The notes beneath the pieces were generated by a model. That model had not been told where the DNA came from, did no database searches, and saw only the letters and a list, made by a program, of their open reading frames with translations. This document shows, in pieces, positions 1 to 13,329 of a DNA stretch of 64,000 nucleotides; position 1 is the first letter of the stretch, and each line of letters begins with the position of its first letter. Origin of the DNA: Clavelina lepadiformis (lineage: Eukaryota > Chordata > Ascidiacea > Aplousobranchia > Clavelinidae); NCBI RefSeq assembly GCF_947623445.1, contig NC_135241.1, forward strand, positions 16,618,501 through 16,682,500, read 5' to 3'. Both the position numbers and the translations under genes were made by a program.

Positions 1-219
1 AATTAAACACCTTTCATGATAGATTGTATTGTATTGTGTGTTAATGCAGTAGTTTTGTTGGAAATCTGATGGGAATGGAACATAAAAAAGTATTTCACGG
101 ACAAATATGTTTTCACTCAAACTGACAGCTAAACTTCTTGCTTTATGTTTAACTAAATATTTAACTTGTTGACTATGTAATAGGTTCATAATGACCAAAC
201 TTTTGCTCATACATAACAG

Positions 220-1792
220 ATTGACATTAAGAAAAACAATGGTTCAAAGTCGGATGAAGATCAAGCGCCAGAACTGATTATCGCCTGTCTGCCAGGTGCC
301 CCTTTGTCTGGAAACGATATCATTCACTTGTATGCCTCTGTTCTGGCAAACAATGCTTTTGTGACTCTAACTTTGGGCAATGGACTTCTTGCGCTTGAAT
401 ATTCTCAGCAGCTTCTTTCCTTACCTCGCCTGTCTGGTTGCAATAGGTGGGTTTTTAATTTTAAGTAAATTTTATAAGTTTTCGTTTTAGTTTTTACTCA
501 AAAGTTACAATAGTTCAATTCATTATATACTATGCTGCAAAAAAAAAATCCACAATCACCATGACAGTTCATAAACCCGCTCAGTTTTTGTATCATAAAC
601 ACAACAGAGATATATTTTGATGTTCACCAGGTACTTGGGGAACATGTACGCCGCTGAGGCTTTGGTATCTTTAGATCGAATTTCAGAGGCAATACAACAT
701 CTTTCTGTGGAGAAAATCAGCACTGTCAGCCTTGAAATTGATAACAATGGAATGAAGTCGCCAGGTTCAGGTACATGAAATAGGCTCAATGATTACCACA
801 ACATTTCTTTGATATTTTTGTTCGAGAATCTTATAGACTGATTCATATAAATTTTATACTTTTAGACGACGGAAGTGTCAAATCTGGCCAGAACAATAAA
901 GCCCATAACCACAACCACGGTAAAATGCTTACAGATAAACCGGACGCCAAATTCGCCTAAAAAACTGATCGTTTAGTGAACATTATACTTGTGTAGTGTC
1001 TCAGAAAGCAACCGAATTTGTCTCGCCGTGGCATTTTCCTTCGAACATCAACTGCGCTCACGGCTACATGATCTTGAACTTAGCCAACGCCCATTGTCTA
1101 AGAAGCGAACATGAAAAGGCGCAACGACTGTTACGACAAGCGAGTTCTTTGGTCTCAGCTAGACAAGCACCGCCCCAAGCACTTCTGCTCGCCGTTTATC
1201 TCAATCTTCAAGGCGGAGGAAATGGTTTGGTGACGGCGTTGCTGGTGAGAGTTAAACATTTAGTAGATCTTGCTTTGTTCTTTTTGGTTATGAAAGCTAA
1301 ACAACGTAGGTAGAGGATCCGCCTAGTCCCCTTACGTTAATACCCCGCCTTACCAATGAAAAATAATAGTACTTGATCCTGTGATGCAAGGTCATAGAAA
1401 AGCATCAATAAGCTCCTTAAGCAGGAGAAATGTAGAACTATTAGTTAAATTGCTAAATGGCGTTTTTACGCACGTTTAAATAAGGAAAACAATTTCACAA
1501 ATTTTTGTTGTTGAAGATGCTACGCCATAATAGTTTGGTCGTGACACCACAACAAACAAGTTTTGCTGCGAAATTTCCGAAACTAGTCAACGGCAATGGA
1601 GCGCGCCCACCGACTGGTAATAACTCATCGTCCTTTGAATCCGGCAGTTCAGGAGGGGATACGAACTCTGCTGCACCGGTTAATCAAACACGTTTGAAGT
1701 CGAGCACTCCGCAACCGGTAGCTGGAGGCCAAACTCCGGAAAGGGTGGTCAAGGCGAAAAACAACGAGGGCAAAAAAAGGAACCGACGATAA
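220..1792 (+). CDS. CNOT10: CNOT10, CCR4-NOT complex subunit 10 (3' exons only; 5' end outside window)
   Basis: Five exons are read: about 220-446, 631-770, 866-919, 997-1244 and 1517-1792; the phases join cleanly and the stop is TAA at 1790. The peptides [35 protein letters not shown] and [14 protein letters not shown] match the C-terminal TPR-like part of CNOT10, which in other animals pairs with CNOT11 as a module of the CCR4-NOT deadenylase. The final exon is low-complexity (Ser/Gly/Asn/Pro) and ends in basic residues; its first codons (MLRHNSLV) align with the family's last helix, the rest is lineage-specific. A poly-A signal AATAAA lies at 1813-1818. The start of the first exon could be 220 or 232. 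The gene begins upstream of the window. Confidence 0.88.
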
Positions 1793-1818
1793 TATTTTAT
1801 ATTGAACTCTCTAATAAA

Positions 1819-4231
1819 TGTGTAGTCATGACCCTGGAATGCTGTTTATTTCAACACCATTTAAGTCTTGTTATTAATTTGGGTTTTTAAGCGTAAAAAG
1901 CCGAGTGCAAGACGTCTGCACGATAAAGTCCTTTACTAACTAATTATAAAATATCTATGTTACTCACGATTGTCACTGTGTGTACAATATTGGAATTGGA
2001 AAAGTTAGGAATTATCTTACTGAAATTAACTTTCAAAATAGGACGTTGAGTTCAGCGGTGATGTAGTAACGTTTGTAAATGTTGGTGAAGAAAAACTACC
2101 GTTCCTCGAGCTCGAAACAAATTTTTCTTGGTTTTCGCTACTCATCCGTTCCAGACATGTTGAATGAAAAGAAGGATTTCAATTCTGGAACGGAAAGGAT
2201 CTTTTATACAAATATTTTCATATGAAGTCAATACAAGCTGCACAGTGTTGATTGCAGATTCCTATATAGTAGTAGCTGTTGGCGTCAGGCCACTTTGCAA
2301 TCTGGGCAATTCCATGACTAATTATGACAGCACACAAAGCGCGAAGGCGCAGTTGGAGTTGGTCGCCACAGTGAAAGGACCACTACTAGGAGCAGAGCTG
2401 ATCTACGGATTCTATTTGTTTGTCTTTGTGTGCGTTGAGTACCTACCGTGGGACAGCAGTAAACGAAAATATATTTTTTGCAATCGTTATAAGAGCAGAC
2501 AGGTTCATAGCAGAACTTTTATTATTGACGTAGGCTACTGACTAGTTTCGGAGTTGACATGTATCCGTCATCAGAGCAAATTTAGAATGAAATGGTTTTA
2601 CAAGTTACAAAAAAATTTGAGGAATTGAATTGAAACATTTGAGAAGGAAGCGAAAAGGAACGGTTTTTAGGCGATAAAGAATAGTCTACACATCTCTTAG
2701 TACACCTGATGAAGCAAGCTTGTGTAGAGAAAAAACAGTTAACCCTGGAGTGCCATGCTATAGGGCAGGCTATCTAGCTTTTTTATTTTACTATATAGCC
2801 TACTGATTATGCCGGGTTAACACGATTCAACCACCATCGTCAATTTTATGGTAGACGCAAAACAGTGTCTATAAGTATCGTTTATTTTTCGGCATCGATC
2901 TCGGACTGAAGAAAGTTTTTGATGACTCCTCATCGCTTAAGCCCGGTCGTACCAATTTTATTCCGGACATTGGGACGTAAGAATATGTGGCATGACTCAA
3001 CATAGGTTTTTCGATCAAAATCCTTGCATTCCAATTAAATTTGTACGTTTTCTTTTCTGTAACCTTGCAAGTTTTTCTTGGGAATGAAAACGGATATTTG
3101 AGGTTTTGGAACGGAAAACTAATGTTGAATCATACCAAAACTCTACGTCACAATGCCCGAAACAAATTTGGTAACCGGTGTAGTGCTAAAACCAAAACAA
3201 GAAGCTGAAATAAACTGCTTTTACCATACTGCAGTCAAACCACTACATAGCACACAATAAACTTTTTTGCTGTTAAATTTTGGAATGTTTTACCTGAACC
3301 AATGAAAGAGATAAAAGATCATCAAAATTTTGTTTGTGCTTTAAAACGTCACCAACAAAATCGTAAACTGTTTTGATTTCTTTAACCTATTTCATGCTGT
3401 TTGTATAAAATAATATAGCAAATATATACAAGTTATCACACTGCTTTTGAACTTAGACTGCCGAGTTTTTCTTTGCTTTCTTTTGTCAAATTTCCTTCGT
3501 TGGGGCTGCACAGAATTCAATTCGGATGAAATCATTTGTATTCGCAATCTGGCAGAGTATTTTCACTATCATCAGTAAAATGTAACATGATCGGGTGTTT
3601 CTCATTCTGGTTGTGGTTATTCTGAATCAACGATCCCTTGGGCAAAATTTACTGGAGACATTGCTTTTTTTCTGTTATTATGTATCGCAGTACACTATTC
3701 ATCACATAATATCGGTGCTGAAGGAAATATGGAGGTATGATTTCCTAATGTCAATATTATGGTTTTTATTTGGTTCGTAGCCTACTATTTATCTTTTAGT
3801 GCACTTGTGGTCTTCAACATTGTGCCCTCTCTTGGTCACAGAATTGGGATTCTAGTCCCTAGGGTATAGTTTCTATTGTGCGATTTTCTTTAACCATCCG
3901 TTTGTTGTGCACTTAAAATATTCATTGTTATTTTAATCAAATTATGTCACTTCATATATTTATTTCGACTGTTAGTATCCGTGTTTTCAATGTTAAGGAA
4001 CATGTCCTCTACATCTTCCAATAGTGTAGTTGTTTCGTTGTTTGTGTTATTTTGGTTTTAAATTTGTTAAACTTAGGAATTACTTTGCGGGTTTGGTGGC
4101 CATGCTAAACTACGATCATATAGCATAATTCTATTATTGCTATCTTGCATGTTTTAAGCTCTTGGGCTTTGCCAATTTTTCCTGCTCGTTAGTTGTTTGT
4201 GAACATTTGTTTTATTGTGTTATAACTACAA
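1819..4231. other. Intergenic stretch between CNOT10 and the EnSpm-like transposon
   Basis: No gene could be supported. A 125-codon open frame (2164-2541) and shorter ones have no recognisable domain and atypical composition. AT-rich, with no clear terminal-repeat pair seen. Confidence 0.5.
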
Positions 4232-5571
4232 CCCAGATAGCACGTAGTTGTCGTCCCGACAGCTACAACGAGCTATTCTCGCTATAGCGATTGTAGCTCC
4301 TCTGCCGCTAATGGGTAGCAAGCTAGACACGGTGTTTTTATGCTGTCCAAAAGATCTTTGTCGGGCCGACGGAGGTCCATTAGTGATGTTAGATGATGCC
4401 GTAAAACCGTTTAGAACAAAATAATGATTAAACATACATAAGTTAGTTTTATTTAATATTTTTAAAATATAAATGTTATTATTTAATGAGGTTCGTAACA
4501 GTCGGAAAGGTTTTATCACTAAATGTTGGTAACAATTATAATAATTATAGTAATTCCTATAGTAATAACACCCCTGGCTTTTTTATTCAGATATTTTGAA
4601 TATAACACGTATTATACTTCTTTGTTTATTCTGAGTTTTTGTTTAACACTTAAATAAACACTGCATTTATTTCTAAGTTATCAAATCGATATCATTTTAA
4701 TGTTTTTTTCTGCTTTGAGGCTATCTATTGATCGTCGCCAGCCAGTACGCCGTCTAGTTTGAACAATGCGATAGGATATAGTTGGTTATAGTTAACAGTT
4801 TTTACATAGGCCTACGATACAATACGATACAATAGTTTGGATTGAGGATGTAACATTTAAAAGATATGAAGGCAGGCAAAAATTGTTTTTTGGTGGATTT
4901 TAAACTATAGTTCGGTTTATTATATAGTATTGCTGCTGATAAGTGGTTAGAGATTTGATACAAATCCAAATGTTATATGCACCAATTGCAGTTCGATTAG
5001 ATCTTATCATGAAACATACACATGCACGAGACTCGTTGATCGGTTGATGTGCATCTCTGTCTGCACGCTAGGCTACGTAAAGAGTTTGGTATAGGCTAAT
5101 GGCCTTAGTCACGTAGCCTACGTGTGTTTTTCGACTAGGCCTACTGCTGCGTCATTTGCTTAAGGCAGGTTGTTTTCCATTTCAGGATTATAAATCAATA
5201 TTCAACAAAAGTATAGCCTATATTTCAAACCATTTGGCATATAAAAGACATCCACTAAATTTCGAATGAGGCAAAATCTCGAAATAAAATGTGCCCTATA
5301 AGAAAGAAATACGTACAAAGTCATGCAAGCAAAGTCAATATCTGAAGAGGTCCAATAATAAACCTAGGCTAGGTGTCCAAGACTGCCAAGTTTTGTAACT
5401 TTATCATGAGCGAAACATGTATTTTAGACGGGGGATAAAAAAGCCCCCTCATGTGTATTTTGAGTCTCTCTGGCACTTGTGTAAAATAGAATTAAGGTGT
5501 GTAATTTTGCACTTGTAATGTATAATAGTTTCTAGTTTGACTAATAAAAGTGTCATGTTTTTAGGTTAACC

Positions 5572-7650
5572 ATGGCTTCAGCACAAAACATGCATACCAG
5601 TATAGTTTCTGATAGAACACTGCGTCGGCATGCTGCAGCACGAGCTGAACGGCATAACATATTTTTCCAGCAAAGCGATGAAGAAAGATCGGATCCGGTT
5701 GCTGTATTATAATCAAATAGTACTACAGAAAGTATATCTGCAATATCTACATGTACCGGTAATCGTTCTGTTTCGCAGAACATTGACTTTGATGTTAATG
5801 ATAATTCAGACCAACGTACTTATATGGTAAACAGTAATGTAGAATCTTGGAATGGTCATTTAATTCAAAGTCAAAATGAGGGTTGGAGTAACTATGATGA
5901 CAGTAATTCTGAAAGTGATGGGCCTAGTGATGATGAGAATGATTTTGTTACTACTCTGAAACACTGGGTAATTGAAAGTCAGACACCTTTGTCTCATACA
6001 AACTCTTTACTGACTCTTTTAAGACCTCATTTTCCTTACTTGCCAAAAGACAGTCGTACACTTCTTCACACTTGTCGCACGTATGACGTTAATGAAATTG
6101 CTGGTGGACATTATCACCACTTCGGCATAGCCAAAGGGATCAAATCTAGGCTACGGAGACACCAGAACCTGTGTCTGTGCGATCAGATCAACATCGATGG
6201 TTTACCATTATTTAAAAGCAGTACTGAATCATTTTGGCCTATATTAGGTCTTACAACTCAAGAGAAAAATGCTGAACCTTTTGTTATTGGTCTTTGGGTA
6301 GGGACTTCTAAACCCAAAGATGCTAATGCTTTTCTTGAAAAATTTGTTAAAGAAATGCATGAAATTGATGATGTTGGTGTGATCTATGATGATGGAAAAG
6401 TGTATGAAATAAAATTGTCAAATGTGATTTGTGACACTCCAGCACGGGCTTTTGTAAAAAAGACAAAGGGACACACGGGATATTATGGTTGTGACTACTG
6501 TGAACAGAGAGGTGTTTGGTATAATCATCGAATGACATTTCCAAGCTGTGACGCTGCTCCAAGAACTGACGTAAAGTTTAAAGAAATGGCATATGAAGAT
6601 CACCAACACGGAGAATCATGTTTGACGCTATTAAACATAGGAATGGTGTCACAATTTCCACTTGATTATATGCATCTTGTATGCCTTGGAGTTATGAGAA
6701 AATTGTTGTGTTTATGGACAAGTGGTCCATTGAAAACAAGACTTGGCGGCAATATTCTCTCGTCCATTTCTGACAGTTTAAAAATGCTAAAACAGTTTTT
6801 ACCCAGAGAATTTCTTCGAAAAGTTAGATCGCTTTCAGAGTTAGATCGTTGGAAAGCAACTGAGTTTCGTACAATTCTTTTGTATTCAGGCCCAGTTGTT
6901 TTTCGTGACAAGCTGCCTAGCTCGTTATATGACAATTTCATGCTGTTACATGTAAGCATAACCATTTTATGCAGTCCCACTCTTTGCTTTAATTTTTGTA
7001 ATTATGCTGGTGAACTTCTTCTTGTATTTATTGAGCACATGAGTAATTTATATGGATCAGATCAAATAATATATAATGTTCACGCACTTACACATCTAGC
7101 TAAGCATGCTGAGCAGTTTGGACCACTTCATTCATTTTGCAGCTTTCCATTTGAAAATTATTTGCAGTCACTGAAAAGGCTTTTAAGGAAGCCCCATGCA
7201 CCACTACCTCAGGCCATTCGGCGGTTATCAGAGAAAATGCATAGGCCTTTCACTAAAGCAAACAAAACTAAGGGCACACATTACAAAAAAAGACACTGTA
7301 CAGGACCTCTGCCTGCAGACATAGATGTTAATGATTGTATGCAATACCATGAACTGTACGTATCTGATTATGTTTTACGTACTAAAAGTCCAGATAACTG
7401 TGTACAAGTACAGGAAAGCATTTATCTAATTCAAAATATTTTGTTCTATAATAACTCAACCCAGCTTGTTTGCCAAACATTTTATGTAAAGGATAACTTT
7501 TTTTCCTATCCAGTTCATTCAAGCAGACTGAACATCTGGTCTGTACGAGATCTAAATAATCGTCTGTGTGTGATAAATCTAAAAGAAGTTTGTTCAAAAT
7601 GTGTATTGCTACCCAACAAAAGTCAATTTGTTTCTATACCGCTTTTGTAA
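5572..7650 (+). CDS. EnSpm-like transposase, one internal stop
   Basis: An ATG at 5572 opens a frame that reads 46 codons (including SDRTLRRHAAARAERH, a typical basic N-terminus), meets one TAA at 5710-5712 and then continues in the same frame to 7650. The uninterrupted part from the ATG at 5824 is 608 aa. Seen along it: an acidic Ser/Asp-rich stretch, LLTLLRPHFPYLPKDSRTLL, IDGLPLFKSSTESFWPILGL, a KGHTGYYGCDYCEQRG zinc-knuckle-like Cys pair, and FPLDYMHLVCLGVMRKLL. These are the recurrent motifs of animal EnSpm-like transposases, as I recall them. A 3' splice site (TTTTTAG) sits just before the first ATG, so a 5' non-coding exon is possible. The single stop probably makes this copy unable to give full-length protein from the upstream ATG. 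Confidence 0.7.
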
Positions 7651-7952
7651 TGTTATTTGCATGTTTTCATTAACTTATATATATATTCATTAGCTATTTA
7701 GGTTTGTATTTGACACGTGATGATATAATAGTTTAAGTATTTAAAACTATTTTGCATGTACGACCAAAAATATAGCTTATGGTGTCAGCTGAAAGATTGA
7801 TTTCTGCGTAAAACTTAAATGATGTATATTAACCATTCTTAATTTTTGTGGGTGAATTAAAAAAGTGCTTGTCAAATCAAGTTTGTCATGTTTCATGTTT
7901 TTCACCAAAGTTGATTCTTTATAACATAGGAAATTAGGAATATTTATTAACA

Positions 7953-10523
7953 ATGAGTGATAAAAAGTTTGCAATTGTGCACTTCTATGAAGAAGACAGT
8001 GTCGCCGTCGTTCATAAGTCATGGATAAAGGCTACAAAGGATGGAATAACTTGCTTCTGGCCCCCTAAAGGTGCAATCAAGGGAACAGCTGTTTGCAGGG
8101 CAGTAGAAAAAGGAATTCCACCATGTGGAGATTGGAATCAATTTGCTGCTAAAATCTTGAAGGAAACGGGTAGTTATATTTAAATTTGTTGTAAAGCAAA
8201 GCCTACTTGCTTTGTTTCAATGGATCAATCGCCTGTGTTAAATTAAACATGTTTTTTAATTATTCCCAGATAATTATAAGAGTGCTAGAAAAAAGTGTGA
8301 AAAAGCAGTAAATGCAACTCATATCTGCTCAGAAGATTTAGACACTACCGACGTTGAAAGTAAAAGGAAGTAACTCAGATAAAAAACCAATTATGCGGTT
8401 GGACACTTAGCAATTTAAGCAATGAAGATAGGTTTTCTGTGAGTAGCATTTGACAACTAAAAATATGTGACTAAATACATTACATAATTTATTTGTAATG
8501 AAGTCTACAGTTTTCAAACTCGCACATTTTTCAATTATTTTGTTGAAACAAAAACATATACATATTTTTTATCAGAATTCGACCTCCATCTCGACTTGAA
8601 GAATCAAATTCTGACAATGATGCCAGGTAAAGTAAACAGAATTGACCTTGGATGATGAAATAAACAAAGTGCAAATGCTTGATAAATTACCTGATTAATT
8701 ATTATTATACATGTTATGACTGTCTAAAGTAGTGATTTGCACATTAGTGAACATATTTACTGCAGTAACCACTGGGAATCAGACCAATCCAAACCCAAAA
8801 GGAAAAAATTGTTTTTGAAACATTCAACACCACCACCTGTTGTTCCAGAAATGCCTAACACCCAGGAAAGAAGGTATACATTATTCTCGATATTGCTGTT
8901 ATTATAAATAATATGTAATTTTTTAAAATAGTTATGGGCTACATATAAAAGTTACCAATCTTTACATTAATGTTTAAGGTAAAAAAATGAAAGTATTTTA
9001 TCTTCAAAATTTAGAAGTGATAAGCTATGCTACCAATTTCTTTGTTTTGGCAGTGCAAATACTTCTTTTACAACACCCATTTTAGTTGCAAGGTAAACAA
9101 ATTTGACATGCAATATTTCCAGTACTGTACTAACTGCAATCTTTATTTGTCGTGCCCGTATCAGACCATTATAATATGCGTATTTCACTAAATGTCGCAT
9201 TTAATACTAACAATACACACTTCATGTTTTTTGCAGTTCTGTGACTTCTCAAGAAACTGATGTACAGGCAAGTGCGTCACATCAATTGCCCACAGAACGG
9301 TAAGTTTAAGTTGTACAGAACTAAATAAATTTTCCCGGAATAATTGCATGTAAAAAGGAGTAAAGTAAAAGTGGTTTTGTAAAACTCTTTGGTGGGCTAC
9401 CAATTATCATGTGTCACAAGCTCTTGGTGATGTTGCGCAAATATTTGAACAGTGAGAGACCATCTACTATTCTCTTACTTGAAAGAATTTGGGGACAAGT
9501 AAAACAAAACAGTGTAATGCTCCAGTCTCTTCATCGCCAATTTGTGGAAGGGCAGATACCGTCCACTTCTTCGGTGGAACACTTCAACTTGCCGATAGAT
9601 TAATTTGAGGATTTTGATAGGGTGGAATCACTGCTAGCAGAGAAATCACAAGCGCGTGTTTTTGTAAGTGCAACATGTAGGTTAATATGCAAGTTACTGA
9701 TAATAATACGAATATTGAGTATTTTCATCTCTTTTATCTAATTGCTATGGGGGACTACGTTGACATTTTTTCAACTTTGATAATGCTTCCATGTAAAAGC
9801 ATGACATGTAACCAGTAACATAATGCCGCCAAACAAATGATTCTTATCAGGATTTTTTTTAGATTTCCTATCTAGAAACAATAGGTGGCATAACAGCAAA
9901 AGATGTTATCAGCATGATGTTGAGCAAATTGTTGACCTGTGAACTGGCAACCAATTGTAATTGGATGGGAAAGGGTCATACTCATAAGACAGGAATGCAT
10001 TCATCACAACTCGCAAAAGCTGTTATAGGTGAATAAGTCGAAATTGAGTGTTGATGGTTTTGCTTAGTCATGTTTTGATTTTTTAGGTTGCTTACCGCTT
10101 CTTAATTGTTTTAAGATGTATTGTGAGTGTTATTTACTATTATCTGTCGATGATGTTTACTCCAGTATTTTGTTTTTATGTCATTATACTTTAGATGCTG
10201 CCAAGAAATCGGGTATTAAGGAAGCAGAGAGTATCTGCGAGATCAAGAAATGGTTAAAAAATGCTAGTGAAAGGGAAGGGGGACGGCTAAAAAGAATGAA
10301 GAACAAATTGGGTAAGCTGTGTGGCATGCGTGTGTGATGTTCATATCATGTATTGCAGAACGTTTTACTTTGCATTTTTAATTTTGTAGATAGTAAACAA
10401 ACATTATGCAATATATTTCATTACAAAAATGTTTTAGATAAAGAGCGGAAAGATGAAGCCACGAGCAGACAATTGTATTTCATGAATTTCGACTCATCTT
10501 CTACAAGTGATGATAGCGGATGA
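7953..10523 (+). CDS. DUF4806-domain protein of the transposon, ten exons, one internal stop
   Basis: Exons at 7953-8169, 8270-8369, 8576-8626, 8766-8873, 9054-9092, 9237-9299, 9453-9663, 9863-10028, 10195-10311 and 10438-10523 join in phase through all nine introns to a 385-codon frame. The N-terminus (KKFAIVHFYEEDSVAVV, then CFWPPKG) and the C-terminal block (ETIGGITAKDVISMM, CELATNCNWMGKG) match the architecture of DUF4806 proteins, common in invertebrate genomes and often transposon-linked. The middle is a basic, Ser/Pro-rich linker. One TAA at 9601 interrupts the frame just before the DUF4806 block (FNLPID, stop, FEDFDRVE). AATAAA lies at 10537-10542. Function is unknown; a DNA-binding or regulatory partner of the transposase is a guess. 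Confidence 0.68.
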
Positions 10524-10825
10524 TGATAGTAATTATAATAAAATATTGTGTTTGCTGGTAAGGGAACTTTCAAATTTGAAAAAATAAACTTTTTGCTGAA
10601 CTGCATAAAAACCCTGTGTGTTAGTGATTGTTGGTAGGCCCAAAGTCGGCTCGTAGGAGATCGTAGCTAACGCGCCGACCGAGGTCCGACAAAGATTTTG
10701 TTGCTCCCTACCCAACCTAGGCCCGCTGGACAAAAAGAAGTTGGCCCTTCAGCGATTATCGTTTGTGGGCCGCCAAAAGCAAGCTAACGGCTCGACGTCG
10801 GCCCTCGAGCGACGTGCTATCTGGG

Positions 10826-11195
10826 AACGGTTAGCATCCTAACTTTCGTTCCGCACAGTTAATAGCGAAAAAAATATAATACAATATAATATATAGGCTA
10901 CCTGTTCTCCGCCCAAAACTTGTCCCCCATGGTGACATCATCAATTGAAATCCAATTATGGTTTTGATGAATTCTCACCAGTTCTATCTAACAACACAAG
11001 AGTTGTGATGGATTTAAATACGGCTGATTGTTGAGTAAAATAGAGTTGTTTGGTAACTTATTTATACTCATTGTTAATTTGTTTTGACTGCTGAATGTAG
11101 ATTGACCGTTTACGCGGTTATAATGAAGACGTTAACCAACTTTTAAATTTTAATTCTAAATATTTAATATGCCAGTGTTGAATATGCAATATGCT
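10826..11195. other. Gene-free AT-rich stretch between elements
   Basis: No open frame or repeat end seen; it separates the EnSpm-like element from the hAT-type element that starts at 11204. Confidence 0.45.
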
Positions 11196-11203
11196 AACTA
11201 GGT

Positions 11204-12136
11204 CAGGGTTACCATATTTTCGGGGTCTAAAATCCGGACACTCTTTGGTGTCCACTAGCGGTTTTTAAAATGAGTTACGAACACATTGTCTGTCAATATG
11301 ACGTCACACTAGCAATGCCCCACCTTGACGGTGCGAACAAAACCCGCGGCCCACTTCGAAATCATTAAGAATTAAACAAACGACAATTTCCTTGGTATTC
11401 TAATTTGGTCTGCAACAGACTTCTTGTTGAGCTATTTTTCTACTGCTTTCACTGCTTTATAATTTTCTTCAGCGAATATACGCACTTATCGTTTCAGACA
11501 TGTTCTAAATTTTGCAATATCGACCAAGATATAAGGCCTTCAGCTACTAGCCCAGCTCCACTCATCCATGTATGATTGTATCCCAAATAGAGCGCTGTAT
11601 TGTCCTTTATGGCGTAACAATGAAATTATTACCCGTAACGCAACAAACAATTTAAAAAAATTCCCACCCGATTCGTCTGCTCTCCGCCCATTAAAATTGG
11701 TGGAAATGCGGTAATATTCTCCCATTCGAATGGCAGGAAGTATGCCTTTCTTACTTTAGAGTAAGAAATGTGCATTTGGAATGGGGAGATGTTTACTTCG
11801 GCAGAAATATCGTTTGTGGGAAACCCCGTTGCTGAAAGCAGGTCCATTTTAATGGGCGGAAAAATAGACTAATGGCGTTCACAAACCATACTTGTGCCGA
11901 AGTAAATTTCTCCCCATTCCAAAGGCATATATCTTACTCTAGGGTTAGAAAGGCATACTTTCAACCATTACCATGGGAAGAAATTCCCGTACTCTGGACC
12001 ATTTTAATGGGCGGAAAGTAGACGAATGGGGTGAAATTCCGGACATTTAAGCATATTTTAGCATTTCCCCCCGGACGCACTTTGAACACTAAAATTCCGG
12101 ACATGTCCGGGGAAATCCGGACGTATGGCAACCCTA
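11204..12136. mobile_element. Non-autonomous hAT-type element with internal foldback
   Basis: The ends are CAGGGTTACCATA and the complement of TAGGGTTGCCATA, flanked by the near-identical 8-bp duplications AACTAGGT (11196-11203) and AACTAGGA (12137-12144). The terminal 50 bp on each side repeat CCGGACA/TCCGGAC motifs. No transposase frame is present. The middle (about 11664-12030) is itself an inverted repeat with recurring CCGCCCATTAAAAT / TTTTAATGGGCGG blocks, so the element folds on itself twice. Confidence 0.8.
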
Positions 12137-12144
12137 AACTAGGA

Positions 12145-13329
12145 TAGCACTTATTTTCCGCCGATGCAAATCCATAATTAGAGTGAAATTTATGACGTCA
12201 CTATGGGGAACAGGTTTTGGCACTACCCCGAAAAAAATTTCGTATGACACCGGTCACCGAACTTCCTTTTCGCAAGTTCCGATACATCATTATCCATGGA
12301 TGGATAGGCACACACATTTTCTGAAAATTTGGGCTGCACACCAAAATAAAAAATTATTTCACAGCCTTGATCGGCAAAAGACTTTGCAGTCATCAAAGTA
12401 AACCATCCTAGAACATAGATAATTCAAATAAAAAGCAGCGAGCCTTGCGCGGCAGCTGCAGTGCAGTTTTCAATAATTTTAATTTCGTTTTGGATACTGG
12501 AGATGTCTCAATATTTACGATGTTGGTTTCATCAATGATAATAATTTAATTGATAAGGTTTCATAATTCACAAACGCCCTGTAGTAAGATTTCTATGTCG
12601 TTTTTTTGCACAAGGCACACGTGTGTGGTGTACTGGTGTGATGATAGGTTTCTCACAATGATTACTTCGTCATCGAAATGTTGAGTGGATAAAACAAGAT
12701 GGAATTATTAGCGTTAGCTCATAGAAATGGCTAATTCGTGCGTTTCTTTTTGCCTTTCCTATGAGCTAATCCTTGACGAATCGGCTGGATGATAACGGTA
12801 TAACAGTTGGAGCTCAGAATGAAAGACGGAAAGGCGGAGTTCGCTATGTGTGCGCAAGTTATTCAGTGCTAGTGTGCTACCAACGCAGTTGTTTGGTTGT
12901 TACCTTGTACGCCACATTAAAAGGTTAACAATAAAAAGGTTTTCTTTGAAAACTGAAGTTAGTCTAAGCTGAAATGCTTACGGGTCGCCTGTTGGTGGGG
13001 TAATTTTATTTTAATTTAATTCATTTTATTTGGCAGCGTCTATTTTGTTGGCTGCCGGTTTAACGGATTTGGAAATAGTTACCGGTACTTTGGTAAACGG
13101 CAAGCCGGTTTTGAAATGGCAATTGGGAAATAGACACTTATTTTACCAGCCGAAGTAGGAAAATAGGTAAACGGCAGTCTGTCAATTGAAAGGGATGCTA
13201 ATTTTCAAATTACTGATTTTTTCAAAGTGCAAATTAACCTAAAACTAATCCCCGCCGACCCAAACTTTTACCTCTCAGGACTAAATTACATCAAAAATAA
13301 GTTTGGACAAAAAAGAAGTCAAACAATAG
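12145..13329. other. Gene-free repeat-rich stretch
   Basis: No supported gene. A 45-bp block around 12188-12232 (TATGACGTCA, then ACAGGTTTTGGC) recurs in diverged form near 52533-52572. Short GGTAAACGGC / GCCGTTTAC blocks here and near 14790 suggest old repeat remnants. Confidence 0.4.

Larger units (their letters stand above)
4232..10825 (+). mobile_element. 6.6 kb EnSpm/CACTA-like (CMC) DNA transposon with transposase and DUF4806 gene
   Basis: Both ends carry the inverted repeat CCCAGATAGCACGT (4232 onward, and its complement ending at 10825). Inside each end are further GC-rich, partly matching blocks, for example CTTTGTCGG next to a CCGACGG or CCTCGGTCGG motif, as in subterminal transposase-binding regions. 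Between them lie two plus-strand genes: a transposase (5572-7650) and a DUF4806 protein (7953-10523). The flanks give only an ambiguous AA duplication, so the target-site size is unresolved. The superfamily assignment rests on the transposase motifs (WPILGL, DYMHLVCLGVMRKLL); the ends do not start with CACT, so a related CMC lineage is possible. Nearly intact genes and splice sites suggest a fairly young copy. Confidence 0.72.

Noticed and set aside
996-1313. A separate 105-aa gene
   Set aside because: It is CNOT10 exon 4 read on into the following intron; splicing at 1244 joins it in phase to 1517.
2164-2541. A 125-codon plus-strand frame
   Set aside because: No domain, splice context or codon pattern supports it; likely chance in repeat-derived sequence.
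12180-12232. The TATGACGTCA...ACAGGTTTTGGC block shared with 52.5 kb as a conserved regulatory element
   Set aside because: Only about 45 bp are similar, the flanks differ and both lie in repeat-rich sequence; an old dispersed repeat is more likely.
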